DNA of 64,000 nucleotides from Amia ocellicauda (taxonomy: Eukaryota > Chordata > Actinopteri > Amiiformes > Amiidae), in NCBI RefSeq assembly GCF_036373705.1, contig NC_089868.1, positions 14,056,520 to 14,120,519 on the forward strand, read 5' to 3'. Below the pieces are notes generated by a model that was given only the letters and a program-made list of their open reading frames with translations, had not been told where the DNA came from and ran no database searches. The position numbers were made by a program, and so were the translations under genes. Positions 36,008 through 48,351 of this stretch are shown in pieces (within the stretch, counting starts at the first letter, position 1; every line of letters begins with the position of its first letter).

Positions 36008-36153
36008 ATGAGCTAAAGTCTATTGGGAATGTAAGGTCAACATCCTCTACACCCACCCAGTGCCAATCAGAACCCTTGGCAAGCTTCTCATCTGAAACCA
36101 GGAAGAATCCAAGAGGTTCAAGAAAGACAGAGCGTCAGACAGACCGAGAGAAA
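36008..36153 (+). promoter_or_regulatory. diras3 5' leader in coding exon, with 2-codon uORF
   Basis: A polypyrimidine tract and acceptor (tctgttaaacag) end at 36007. The exon begins ATG AGC TAA (36008-36016), a minimal upstream ORF. In the frame of the main CDS the leader has no stop from 36010 to the start codon at 36154 (48 codons), but also no ATG. Confidence 0.5.
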
Positions 36154-36750
36154 ATGCCAGAGCAAAGTAATGACTACAGGGTGGTAGTGTTTGGAGCCGC
36201 TGGGGTGGGGAAAAGTTCCTTGGTACTGCGCTTCGTCCGGGGCACCTTTCGAGAGACCTACATCCCCACGATAGAAGACACCTACAGGCAGGTGATCAGC
36301 TGCGACAAGAACATCTGCACCCTGCAGATCACAGACACCACGGGCAGCCACCAGTTCCCGGCCATGCAGCGCCTCTCCATCTCCAAGGGCCACGCCTTCA
36401 TCCTGGTCTATGCCGTCACCAGCAAGCAGTCCGTGGAGGAGCTGCAGCCCATCTACGAGCAGATCTGCCACATCAAAGGAGACGTCCAGAATATCCCCAT
36501 CATGCTCGTGGGCAACAAAAGTGATGAGACGCAGAGAGAGGTGGAGGCTAGTGAGGGGGAGGGCCTGGCCACCAGGTGGAAGTGCTCTTTCATGGAGACC
36601 TCGGCCAAAATGAACTATAACGTGCAGGAGCTCTTCCAGGAACTTCTGAACCTGGAAAAAAGGCGGGCGGTCAGCCTGCAGGTGGACGGGAAGAAGTCCA
36701 AGCAGCTGAAGAAGAAAGACCGTCTGAAAGGGAAATGCTCCATCATGTAG
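36154..36750 (+). CDS. diras3: DIRAS-family Ras-like GTPase, probable DIRAS3 ortholog (198 aa)
   Basis: Single-exon CDS of 198 aa, the usual DIRAS length, starting [14 protein letters not shown] as in DIRAS1 and DIRAS2. G-domain motifs: P-loop GAAGVGKS (14-21), switch [10 protein letters not shown] with Thr39 (Ras Thr35), switch II DTTGSH (61-66) with Ser65 in place of Ras Gln61, NKSD (121-124) and ETSAK (148-152). It ends in a basic tail and CAAX box CSIM, predicting farnesylation and membrane attachment. Ala16 replaces the Gly at the Ras Gly12 position, as in human DIRAS3. Body sequence resembles DIRAS1/2 more than human DIRAS3; assignment to DIRAS3 rests on location between wls and gng12 and on Ala16. 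The CDS is GC-rich in AT-rich surroundings. DIRAS proteins have low GTPase activity and antagonise Ras/MAPK signalling. Confidence 0.9.
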   Translation: MPEQSNDYRVVVFGAAGVGKSSLVLRFVRGTFRETYIPTIEDTYRQVISCDKNICTLQITDTTGSHQFPAMQRLSISKGHAFILVYAVTSKQSVEELQPIYEQICHIKGDVQNIPIMLVGNKSDETQREVEASEGEGLATRWKCSFMETSAKMNYNVQELFQELLNLEKRRAVSLQVDGKKSKQLKKKDRLKGKCSIM

Positions 36751-36879
36751 TCCACTGTGGTACTGGGGAATATTTCACTGCATGGCATTTCTTTGACCCT
36801 GGACTTTGAATATATATAAAAAGAAAAGAAGGGTTGAATCGACACTAAAGCACTTTCATTTCACTCGCTGTTGCAGATT

Positions 36880-36885
36880 AATAAA
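36880..36885 (+). terminator. diras3: diras3 polyadenylation signal AATAAA
   Basis: AATAAA 130 bp after the diras3 stop, followed by GT-rich gctttgggtgtttgt. It implies a short 3' UTR. ATTAAA at about 36939 is an alternative. Confidence 0.65.
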
Positions 36886-36899
36886 CTAAGTGCTTTGGG

Positions 36900-39800
36900 T
36901 GTTTGTATGAATTTATACGCTCATACTGGCAACCATCATTAAAATTTCATTATATGCTGAGAAAATGTGCTTTTTTAATTAAGTTAAAGACAGCCTTTTT
37001 TTTTTTTTTTTTTTTTACACCAAAGATTTTGTTGTTATTAACTGATAATCATTTATATTGTATTAATGCAACCCGGTAGGTTATTTATTAATATATATTA
37101 TATACATAATGGCATGTGATTCAGATGTGTATTGTGTATATAACATCAGTAAACTCTTTAGCTTACACTTATTGCTTGTTTTCTTCGGAGAGCCTGTGCA
37201 GAAATGTTGAGTGTCAGCTCAGTTTAGCATGCACTATTGCAAATTGCCACCTTTTCACACTTAATGTGAATTATTTGTGGGTTTGTGCAGTGTACAATTC
37301 AGAGACCTGTGGTTTAGTTGATAGAGGCGCTGCAGTTATAGGATATATCCAGAGTCTAGCTACGTTGATTCAAATGTGAAGCACAGGGATTTAATGCACT
37401 GCTTCATTCCCTATTATTTTCAACCACAGATGCTAAAAAGCATCAGTTTGAACACAATAACAAAAATACAAAAGAACAGGAATCCATATCCTAAGATAGT
37501 ACAGTGCTCACAAGATACAAGAATAAGAAATATTACCTGCTTTTATTCTGGACAATGTTATTGATATTATTTTTAACAAAAATTGACTGATGTTTGACGA
37601 GCTTTGAGAGCCACAACACTTTTTCCTTTTTTTTGTTTTGTTTAATATACAATATTTATTTAATCAATATGATTCACTTTTCTACTGGTAAGTATTTGTC
37701 AATATCCCAGTTAGTCTGCAATTGTTTTACTTTAAGCACCCCCACTAAGTGTTTAAAGAAGTGTGTATACTAGGCTACTGCCTCTCTCTCCTTCATTTAT
37801 ATTTAAAGAAGAAAAAGGTTCAACAGGTGCGAAGTAAAAGACTTGTATCACTTCAGCAGAATCGGTTTTATAAAATAAAAGCATACCGAGCACTCAACAG
37901 TGATGTAATTTTACACAATGCAATTCTGAAAAATCCCGCTTAAGAATGACTTACAAGTATTACAGCATACATTTCCTTCACACTGACTTTGTGTTCCTGT
38001 TCCCTCTTGTCCAATTCTTAACCCTGACCAGTTCCCTTGCTGTGTCTTAACAGGATTATAGTCAAAAGAAGTTTCCAAATAAGGCTTGTTTTAGGAACAT
38101 CTTGCACAAGGTTCCAGGGTCCTTCATGACCTAAAAGCACTATAGGCATCGGTTTTTGAGCATTTAAATATGAATACAGTATTATCAGTCTGGTTACTCA
38201 AAAGGGATGTATTATTCTGTTCCCTACTTCGACGTTAAAAGCTTGAACGTCCCCGGTCACTACCTCTTCAGGAACAGCAGGAAAGTCTAACATGATTGTA
38301 ACATCTTCATAGCAATGAGAGGCAAAGACTACTCTGGTCAGGGCTGATAAAGCGCTGTCAGAAGATTATGAGGAAGTCATGTTGTGTGATAGTTTTCAGA
38401 GAGTTTTCGTTGGGGGGCCCACTGTCCGCCAGTTGACAAGAACAGTAAATTGTGCAATAAACCAACAAAATCAAAAAAGACTGTGATCATGTGTCTGTCA
38501 AGGGGGTAAAGCTGAAGCTCAAGGAATAACAAGGAATAAGGTAGCTAACATCAACTCCCATCTGTTCCACCTATAAGTTCCCAGGAGATGCATTTGCCCA
38601 AACTAACTTCTTAAGTCTGCAGTATTCCTTTATTGAAAAATTCAATTTGCCCTTTAGAAATCTGATAAGTGTGGATGGTCTGTCTTGTGTCTAACGTCTG
38701 TATTTTTGTCTGCAACTGAAAGGTTTTTTGTGGGCTGATATTAAGTCTGCTTATACGTCTCTGGCCTAAATGAAGGTGTGGAGAGAGAGATGCAAAGATC
38801 ACTGAGTATTTCAGTTAAATCTGGAGAAATATTGGAACATTTGGTTTCTTAAAAGCAGAGCAGAAAGGAAAGTGAAGCTCTATGCGTCTCTGAGAGCCGA
38901 TTCAGTCATGCTGAGACTCCTATCGGCGCTGGCAGCTGTTGGCGTTGTTTCTTTGTGATTATGACTAATAGTCGAGCAGCTCAGACTGAAGAGGATAAGA
39001 TATGAAGATGGTAAAGCACATTTGGCTTAATGATGCCAGGAAATACCGCAGAGACGGCATCTCCACATCAGGCTTGTAGAGGAAACTGTTTTCTCCTACC
39101 CATACCTGACTGAGTAATAGCTGGAGAGAAGGCAATGTGAAATGTCCCTTGGGTCATCATTCTAAAAGGCAGAAGTTACATTTGTGTGAAAGTGTGCTGC
39201 CAAAACAAGACCTCAGTGGCAACATATGATCTCCGGAAGCCCAGTCAGTGCCTGTTCACTTTTCTACAGTTGTTCGTTTTCTTCTCTTATCGAAAAACAT
39301 GCTTTGCTGCAGTGTGTGGACTGTGGGGGAGTCCACCCACGCCAACTGTGACAAAACCCAGGGCTAATTGTGCTGCTAATTCCACACAATGTGCTTTCCT
39401 GTCAGCAGGCGTGTAGTGCCAGGGCAGGGAAGCCCCTCTCATAATTACCAATCTCAGTGCTAACCCAGCCAGTGCTAACATCCACCGTGCCGAGCTTTGA
39501 TCTTTTCATTTTCTTTTTCTTCCACTCTTCCCTTTGCTCCTCTGTGTTTCATCTCGGTACAGAATATGTGGGAGGAAAATCTATAGTGGCAGGGGTACCC
39601 TTCATGCATTGTTAATGGGGGAAGTCGCGGTGTTGCTGTTTTTTTCGATTAGCGCCGTGGTGGAGGAGGCAGGGGATGGGGAGCTGACATCAAGGGCAGT
39701 ATACTGAGTTTCTTGTCCTCGTGTGCAGCCTGGTGTTAAGAAAAAAACGGTCAGTGTTCATCAGGAGTCCACAGTATCTGCACTGGGAGTGGGAACGATT

Positions 39801-42800
39801 CTAGGGAGCAGTATAATGCAATTTTCGAAGCTAATGAATGGTACCACAGGGAGCGTACGCTTATTGGCATTTTCAGAGTGTGAGATGCAGCTACCTATTG
39901 CGATTGCCCCCGTGGGAAGAGCGAGGGAGCATGCAGCCCAGTCAGACACACCTATGACTGCGTTCAGTAAGGAACTCCTGATGCATTCAGAGGAACCTGC
40001 CACCACTGTCGGGCTGTTTTAATTCAATTATTTTAACTTCTACTTTTGTCCCAGGTCGACTGATATGGTTATCTTTGTAAGACTGTCCAGTATCACACGT
40101 GCCAAGCGAGAGACGCAGGAAGTCAGAGCAATAGCCCACTAGCTCCCCAGACAGAAGCACTCTCCTGCTCCCGCTGTTCATTGCTCATCTTTCCGCAGGA
40201 GATCCGGGCCTCTCGGCAGGATGTGGGTTGTGTATGTCACGGGAGGTGACTAATGGTGTTCTTTCACTTAATTGATTTATGCACTTATTATTAGTATCAT
40301 AATTAGGTGGTTGACGATTGTGGATTTGTTTCTTGTTGTTTTCTCCAGTCACTTATTATGTCTTCCTTTTCCACACAGTGTTGTATTAATGAGGATTTAT
40401 GGCTTATTTCTTTATTTGATTTGCTTTATTGTTTGATTGCTCATTGCATGTCTTGTTTAATTGCCATAGTTACTTCTACTGCCGGTTTATTTCTTTGCTT
40501 TGGGGTTCATGCCTGTATTTTCCTTTTCTCCCTCTCATCCTGCTTAGAAGAAGGGGAGGATGATAAAGATGAAGTAGAGGAATTGCCCAGCTAAGCGGCA
40601 GTCGTGTTCAGGGTGGCCCAGCTGTGCAGCACCACCACCACGGCCGTGCTGGAGTGAGGTGGTGGAGAGCAGCGTGCTTCCTCATGTATTCCACAAGCCT
40701 GGGCAATATGTGGGCCAGTGGAGAATCAAGGAAACAATTGCCGGGCCAACAGCACCCAGTCTCTAGACCTGTTGTCTCTTCCTGCTGGGCGCCACTTCTT
40801 TCTGGCAAAGTGGGCCCACCCTCTCCAGGGTCCAGGTGGGGCTTCCAGCTTTGCCCATTTCCTGCTCGGCTGGTTCCTATATTCAGACACTGTCAACGGT
40901 ATTTTGGAATGCACTTTGGAATTTGCTACCGCAATGTTTTTTAAATGATTTCTATGCTATACTACAGCACTTAAGTTAAAATATAAAAAAAGAAAACATG
41001 TAAAAAGATGACATCTCATATATCTTGTTGATGGAGTCTCATGTAGTTTTGTAACCCTATTGTATTTCTCTCAGGGCCAGTGTCTCTTCACCTCCAACAG
41101 AAAGTAATAGGTGCTTCTGGCAGGGTTCCTTTATTTCACAGATGTGCTCAGCTGAGCAAACCTGACAGAAATTGCATTACAAGGTCATGGTCCTCTGCCG
41201 GTGATAAAATACTCTTGGGTTACCTCTGGAATGACTTTCATTGGCAGCATTTGATTACTTGGAAAAGTTGTATTGTGCTGGAGTTCAACATGTAAGCTTA
41301 CAGCATCACTGAGCCTAATAGCATTTCAAAGGTCCAAAGGGATAGTCATTTTGAGACCAGATTGCTAGTTTGGAGCCATTGTAAAAAAAAAAAAGGTCTG
41401 GAGCCCTAAATGATACACTCTGTATGCAATCTATTTAATAACTGAGAAAATATTTTGTGACCTGAATTACAGAGACTGTTTTGTATCAGTTTTTTTCTTT
41501 AAGTTTGATTTATTTGTATCCATAGAAGAATCCATAGAGACAAAAGCTTTGCAATTAACTAATGTATTATTCTTGTATCATTGCTAATTGTCATCACCGG
41601 TCTCTGTTTCTTTCTTAAGCCTGGAAAATATATATTTCTTCTATGCATGTATTTACAACTGGTGCAAAGCCTTTTGTTATGTAATCCCCTGCTGCATAAA
41701 ACACAGCAGAGGAACCTGCGAGTGGATTGTGATTGGAAATGGATTCCAGACTGTGCTGAGAGATGGTTGTTTAAAATGTCATCTAACCCTTTTCTGATTG
41801 CAAGAAGAATCACTCTGCTCTCTGAAGGATGAGATAAAAAAGCTATCCCCGAATTAAGTATCCAAGAGACCAGCTGCTCTGTCTGGAATTAATTGAAAAA
41901 CTCATATTGCTCTTGTTTTTTAAGTCTTCACTTTAGCTAATGCATTAACCAGGAAGATACAAGTGCTCACACGAATGTAAAATTTTTCAGCTCTTCAAAA
42001 TGAATTGCCTATTCTGACAAGAGGCGTCTGTGTTACCCATATATATAAATACAAATATATGAAAACATAGAATATATATACTGTACATATGAGTTTTGAC
42101 TGTAACCTGAATATATTATTGTCCATTTGCAAAGAGGCCAACACTGAGCTTCTTTATTAATGGGAAATAAAATCGCATAACAATCTACTTAATAGTATTA
42201 ATAATTCTCTGTAACTGTACAAAAGCATGTCATGGTAAGGTTAGGTTTGTAATTTAGAAATACTGTGGATTTTCCAAGCCTATTACTATGCTCAAAGAAA
42301 GTCTAACCTCAGACTTCCTAGAGGCAATTGCAAGAAAGTATACCTAAAAAACAAATGAATCTGACACATAGATGTATTGTGCCATACTCTTATCATTCAA
42401 AATTTAAAATAAATAACATTTACAAATACATAAAATGTGCCCAATGCAGGAACTTCCAAGAAACTGTTTTTTGAAGATTTTTGAAAATGTAAAGATTGAT
42501 CTAGCTGCCAAAACATTCTTTAAAAAAAACAACAACAACAGACATTTCCAAACCAGATTTATTATTCCATGCATGGAAAGCATGACACTCACATGAGGGA
42601 GAGATAAATGGATTGAGTATCTGCTGCCGACAGTGCTTTAGAGTTGATTAGAAACCAGTACATTTTTGTTGATTTATTTGCATTAAAGAAACACAGCAAA
42701 AAATTAATTCAGAATTTAATTTGAGCGTAAAATCAGCACTAGCTCATTTATATAGCTAGTACAATACAAATTGGCAATCATTACAAATAATATTTAGCAC

Positions 42801-45800
42801 ATTTGATACAGCAGTTCCTCTCAGAAGGCATCCAAATCTCACGGTGTGCATCCTGACAAAAGATCGTGGAGAACAGAGCTGCATCTCAGATGAGGATTCC
42901 CTGAGAACAGCTCGTCTGTAATAAACTGGGGACAGCCCTCGAAGCTGAGGGGGTGGCAGAAAAGCCGCCACATTCCCAGCTAAATTGCATCTGACTGCAG
43001 TGCTACTCCGGCAGTTCTGTCAGCTGTAATTTGTCGTGCAGATGGAGGCTGCCACTTAATTGTGTGGGGGTGTAAGTAGGTAGGTGGGAAACACTCTCAT
43101 TAAATAAATAGCTCCAGCCTACGCAGATAAAATGATAGGTTTATACATTTAACAAGGTTCCTGCAAGACAGAAAGGTGACGTCACAGTGACAAGGCAGAA
43201 GTCATAGATAGACGGACCCAAAACTGCTGCCACGTGAAACAATGGCCTTGCCGATGATGATGAAGATGATTATGAGCCCAGTGTGTCCCTTTATGACCCA
43301 CATTTGAAACTGTAATTTCTCCAGAAGTTCTGCATGAGTCTTTTGTTTCTGTGGCATCGCCTCCCACAGGGAGTAGCACACCGCCAATGGATAATGTACA
43401 GACTGGCCTGGGTTAGGCTGACTTACTGAGGTTCATTAAACAGTACCTGAATGGCAAATGGAGTTATTTTCCATTCACTGCACTCTCAGAACCCATCAGG
43501 TCGGCCATACAAAGATAACAAAGCCGACGAAAGCTATATACCACTGCTGCTGTGTTAGATATTTTTTTTCCCTTTGTGCTTAACTGAAAGCTGACATTAT
43601 CCCACAAATGGAGTTGGAATAGCTGCATTAAGGAACCATGCCTCATTTAAGGCCCCCATGATGGCTCCTGATGAGAAAGAAAGGATATCTCGAGAGTGAC
43701 CGGTATGTTGGGTCTGGTGGTTTAATAACGATGTATTATGTCACTGCAGCTTTTTTCACAATATCATAAACAGTTGGACAATCCTAAAGCAGGTTTGTTT
43801 TTGTTTTTTACTCAGAGCGGCAGGATATATAGGCACATGTTTGGCGCTTAGTTTTTTTTCTGTTGTGGGCCCGGAAGAGCATGCTCAGTGTCTACACCGT
43901 GAGAGAGGGGTTGGCGTAAAACACTACTAATCCCACTAGCTCTGCTGGTTTGAATAATCTCTTCTCTCTGTTTCAACATTGTTGCCAGTGAGCTGCTTTT
44001 GCTGCTAAAAAGACAATTAGTTTTTTTAATGAAAAATCAATTCTATTCTGGCCATTTCCAAAGGTGCTCTGGGTCTATTGTTTAGAGTTAATCTTTAGGA
44101 AATATTTTTGATTAACATCGGATACACCTCTGTCAGAAAATGTTCACGTTAACTCCTACTTATATGAAACAAAAATGATTTGATGTACAATTTACCTTGG
44201 GGTGGCTGATCTGTATGTATTTGTATATATATATAGAAGTGTTCTCTTTCATTCATTTCTGTTGAAAGAGATAATTATTGAGTAGGCGTGGGTAAAAATA
44301 TCTGCTGAATACCCATTCAAAATCACCTTTGCAGAACTGTGCAGAGCCCATGAAACTTCAACTTCTATTTTCAGACGTGACTATTGAAATTTATGCAGAC
44401 AAAAGATGGGTCTCACAGCCGACACATTATATTTTCTCTCTCTCTCTCTGCCTTTCTCTCTGGCCACAAAATATCTGCTCACATCCATAATGACTTTTTG
44501 TAGGTGAGCAGCAGGGAAAAGTGGGATGACTTATATCTCATACCAGCATGGCCTTGGTTTCACAGTGAACACTGAATGATTTTCAAACATTATTCTCCAC
44601 AAACCTGCGCAATAAGTCTCTGTCCACCCTTTTCTGTCTTGTAATATTCTGGGTTAAAGAGCTGTAGGTTTAAATAAGTCTGTTAGCAATGTGAGTGCAT
44701 AGGACCATGAAATGAGAGAACAGCTGAAGATAATTTTGTCTCATAATTTCATAATCAAAGCCATTGTTTTCTTTTCATTTAACAAATCCATCCATCATCA
44801 GTCTGAATGGAAGACATGGGGGAGGGAAATACCATTCACAAGGCTTAATAAGACTCATAATGTCTCATAAACACTCTCCGAATTGGTAAATATTTGATAA
44901 TAATGTGACTTTTGAGTGATAGGTATTATTTGTTGAGTTTTAGATAACTGTGTTTTGATTTTTTATGTAACTACATGACATGAAAAACAAGTCATGCATG
45001 AAAATGCTGCAGGGAATACAATTAGAACTTTAATATATGATTAACTATTGATATTGATGAACTTTGATTAACTAAACTCTTTTACATCAGGTTTGCATTT
45101 CATGTAAATTTACAAATAAACCCTTAACACGTTCTTTTAAAGTGCATTTTACACCTGGACGTATTTGTGCTTTGGTTGACGCACAGTTTCCATTCAATAA
45201 CGTTTTACCACAAGGAGGCGACAAAGTGAGGATTTTTCTTCAGACAATGGAAATTTCACTTTGATTTTTTTTTATAAGTGAATATATGACTCCACTTATT
45301 TATTGAAAATACAAATGCTTAGCAGAAACATTTAAAACTTTGTTCTAGAAATAAATCTTTCATATCTGGCATTTAAATGGTTTTAAAATCAGTCTTGACA
45401 AATCCGTTATCTGACGGTTGGGCAAAACCTGAAATTGCAAGAACAGGAATGCTTTTGCCAGCTCAGGAAACATCATACCAACGTGTGCAAGGGGCTCGAA
45501 AGCAGAACCCTCTCCTTTGTGGTGAGCTGGGCCTACAACCTGCCTTTTTCAGTTCTGTGTTTTGGTGATGTGGAACCAAGCTGTGCGTATTCCTCACAAC
45601 TTCCTCTGAAACAGCTTTAGTGTTGGTCAAGATCACACTATCAGCCACATCATATCTAAACCAATCACTCGCACCTCGTGTAGAATTTCTTGTATCTTTT
45701 TAGATATACAATATTGGTTTCCCCAATGAGAATAGGTAAATAAATATCCCTCCATGTCTGCTGGACTGGGGACACAGAGGTGAGGTAACTCCTGGTGTGA

Positions 45801-47053
45801 TTCTTCATTCGGGGCCTCTGGTCGCCGGAGTAATTGGCTGCGCTGTGCCTGAATGACTCGCATAGCTTCTTTCTGGTTATTATGCAGCTGCAGCTTCCTT
45901 CCCAGGCCTATCTCTGCTTTTCAATCAGCCATTCATTACCTATTAAGGGATAATCACTTACTGCCAGAATGTATTTCTTTGAGGCATGCAACCAGGTGCT
46001 GGAGTAGAAACCGCATGCATGAGATGAATGGCGATGGAGTTTTAAGGAGTTGTTGTTCTTCTTTTTGTCCTTGTTTTGTATTTGTTTTCTTTTTAAACGT
46101 ATTGTCAGACTACACCGCCCTGTTGATTTGAGTGGGGTCCTCGAATTTGTAGCCCTGTTACATTAAGAAATTATTAAATAGTGCACAATTGAATATTGTG
46201 ATGGGTTTGCACAGTTCAGTGTTTGCAAAATGTAATCAATTAATGTGTGTTCTGATTGTGTACTGCCAATGGGCTGTGTTTTCACATAAAGGACTTTTAA
46301 CTTGAATGAGACCAAGGTTTCTAATGTTTAATGAATGTGTCTGAGAACTCAAATATTTAAACTGAGACCCATTTGCTCTCTTAGGATGAAGAGTAAATGA
46401 AAACAATATTTGCTCATACTAAAATTGTTCATGTTTATTAATCACATCAAAATTACAGCCTTAAAACCTGATGTTTAGGCTATATCCTTGCCCTTCATCA
46501 GATGAAGTGGGAAGAGGTTTCCCCAACAGACATGAAGATTACATGAAAGAGTTTGGAATATTAGTGGTAATTGCAAACAACCTTCTTAAAGGACTATCAA
46601 ACCCAACATATCAGATATTGGCTACATATTAAAAATGCTTTGATAATTATATGAGAGCATAGCTTAGTTATGCAGTCGGGAAACGGTTATTTGAAAGTGT
46701 GATATCTTCTCTCATAAACAGATAAAATGCTTTGTCTGTGTGAATAACTCCCTGAAAACAAACTAACTCCCCCTGAAGCTCAGTCCTAGATTAGTTAATT
46801 GGGACTAATTTAGGTGAATTCCTGCAGCAAGTATTAAGAGCAGCACATTGCAAACCATGTACATGCATCTGAGGTGCATTTGAATTGTATTAATTGTGTT
46901 TGATATATATTTTGTTACAGTTGAAACTGTCATATTAATTACATAAGATTGCGTGATGTCAGGGTCATTAAATCACTTAAGTCCTATTAACACAACAGGA
47001 CAGACTAATTTTCCCAGGGGCACAGATTTCCCCATATCATGCTGGGTAAAATA

Positions 47054-47099
<46 letters not shown>

Positions 47100-47440
47100 C
47101 TTGAATGGGGTTTTAGGAACCACACTTTTATCCGTTATAAACTGAACTGAAACTGAAAAAGCCCATGAATGGAAATCAGTCACGACTTGTCAAAAATAAA
47201 AATGGACAAAACTGTGGGATCATTTAAATACATCAATAAGTCTAAATCTGCGACCTGAACATGTGACACCAGACCTATAGAGATGGGATGTCCGGCATCC
47301 ATTGGGCACATTTCTTCACATCAATCATTTTTATCAGCAGGTTGTTACCGTTTCCTTCATCCTATCTCACATTTCAGGAATTAGTTCTGCAGGAAGAGAA
47401 AGCCAAAGACTACCTGATTAATTGGTCTTTAAATCAGTCA
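36900..47440. other. diras3-gng12 intergenic spacer
   Basis: About 10.5 kb with no exon I can name. A full CRE palindrome TGACGTCA is at 43177-43184, and an (AAT)n repeat at 47051-47095. At 40548 a strong acceptor-like sequence (ctcatcctgcttag) precedes a short acidic frame ending at 40594. Regulatory elements are likely in such a spacer, but none can be proven without cross-species alignment. Confidence 0.6.
47051..47095. repeat. (AAT)n microsatellite
   Basis: About 15 AAT units. Confidence 0.95.
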
Positions 47441-47462
47441 GGTGGAGGTGGAGGTGGAGGTG
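47441..47462. repeat. (GGAGGT)n minisatellite
   Basis: Three to four perfect GGAGGT units directly before the hAT-like element. Confidence 0.85.
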
Positions 47463-47473
47463 TCCTTCTAACA

Positions 47474-47657
47474 CAGTGGTTTTCAAACCGGTCCTGGAGT
47501 ACCCCCTGCCCTGTTGTTGTTCCAACCGATGTCTTAATTACTTAATTTAATGGTATATTGCTTTATTGGATCAATTAAGTGTTCAATTAAGCAATTAAGA
47601 CCTAGGTTGGAACACAAAACAGCAGGGCAGGGGGTACTCAAGTTTGAAAACTACTAC
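47474..47657. mobile_element. hAT-like foldback MITE
   Basis: Imperfect terminal inverted repeats of about 68 bp (47475-47542 and 47589-47656) enclose a 46-bp AT-rich centre. The outer end cagtggttttcaaac matches the CAGTGGTT-type termini of hAT elements. The right end has decayed (ctacta instead of ccactg) and I see no 8-bp target duplication, so the copy is old. Confidence 0.65.
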
Positions 47658-47664
47658 AAAATCA

Positions 47665-47835
47665 GGGGTAAACAACCCTGGCCCTGGAGAGCCACAGTGC
47701 TTTCAGGTTTTTGTTTTATCCAGATCGTTAATTGCTTAATTGAACCAATTATGGGTCTTAATTAGGCAAAATGTCCCTGTGTTCAAGGTATCCAATGACT
47801 TGATTTAAAGAGACCTGGGAAACCTGCAGGATTGC
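47665..47835. mobile_element. Related truncated hAT-like element
   Basis: Begins caggggtaaacaaccctggc, followed by ctggagagccacagtg and internal ttaattgcttaattgaacc, the same design as the neighbouring MITE. The right inverted repeat is only partly present (gggaaacctgcagg) before homology fades. Limits are approximate. Confidence 0.45.
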
Positions 47836-48009
47836 AAAACCTATGCATTTGTGTGTTTTGCAGGAAATTAGACTAAGAACCGGTGGCGTTTGCTTCATAA
47901 ACCAGAGCTGAGACAGACTGTGAGTTCAAACACATGTCAAGACTGACAGTTAAATTGACCCCCCGCCCCAAAAACAACCCCCTAACAAACCTCTCTTCTC
48001 TGTAACACC

Positions 48010-48011
<2 letters not shown>

Positions 48012-48051
<40 letters not shown>
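48012..48051. repeat. (CA)n microsatellite
   Basis: About 19 CA units directly upstream of the GC-rich putative gng12 exon. Confidence 0.95.
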
Positions 48052-48055
<4 letters not shown>

Positions 48056-48351
48056 CGACAGACAGAGGGCGCCCAGGCTGTGGAGACAGACCCCTCTCCG
48101 GCAAGTCCTCCATCCTTCCCACCATTCCGTCTCCGAGGCGGAGCGCCGACAGAGGCCGCCTCTCCGGGTCACCGACAGAGGCGAGAGTCGACAGAGGGAG
48201 GGAGGCGGCCGAGGAAAAGGCAGTCGGAGAAAGAGAAAGCGGCTCGGAGCCCTTGCTGAGGTCCACGGTGTGTGTCAGTGAAGGAGAGGCGTCCAGGGAC
48301 GGCGGTGTCAGGGTCCCCACTCGTCCACAGCCCCTTCCCGGCTGCGCTCAG
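48040..48351 (+). other. gng12: Putative gng12 non-coding exon 1 / CpG-rich promoter
   Basis: The sequence abruptly becomes GC- and CpG-rich (about 48050-48370) and ends in a consensus donor, gctcag|gtgagt, at 48352. A GC box ccccgcccc lies upstream near 47964. There is no coding frame with a convincing start, so this would be 5' UTR. In human, GNG12 follows DIRAS3 on the same strand and has a non-coding first exon with a very long intron, which fits this layout. The gene name is inferred from order only; the coding exons of the gamma subunit are not visible in the remaining 15.6 kb. Confidence 0.5.

Noticed and set aside
36076-36153. Upstream start for the DIRAS protein at 36076
   Set aside because: The codon there is TTG, not ATG. 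The family start MPEQ at 36154 has an ATG and gives the standard length.
36118-36471. Minus-strand open frame opposite diras3
   Set aside because: GC-rich antisense of a conserved CDS; typical shadow frame.
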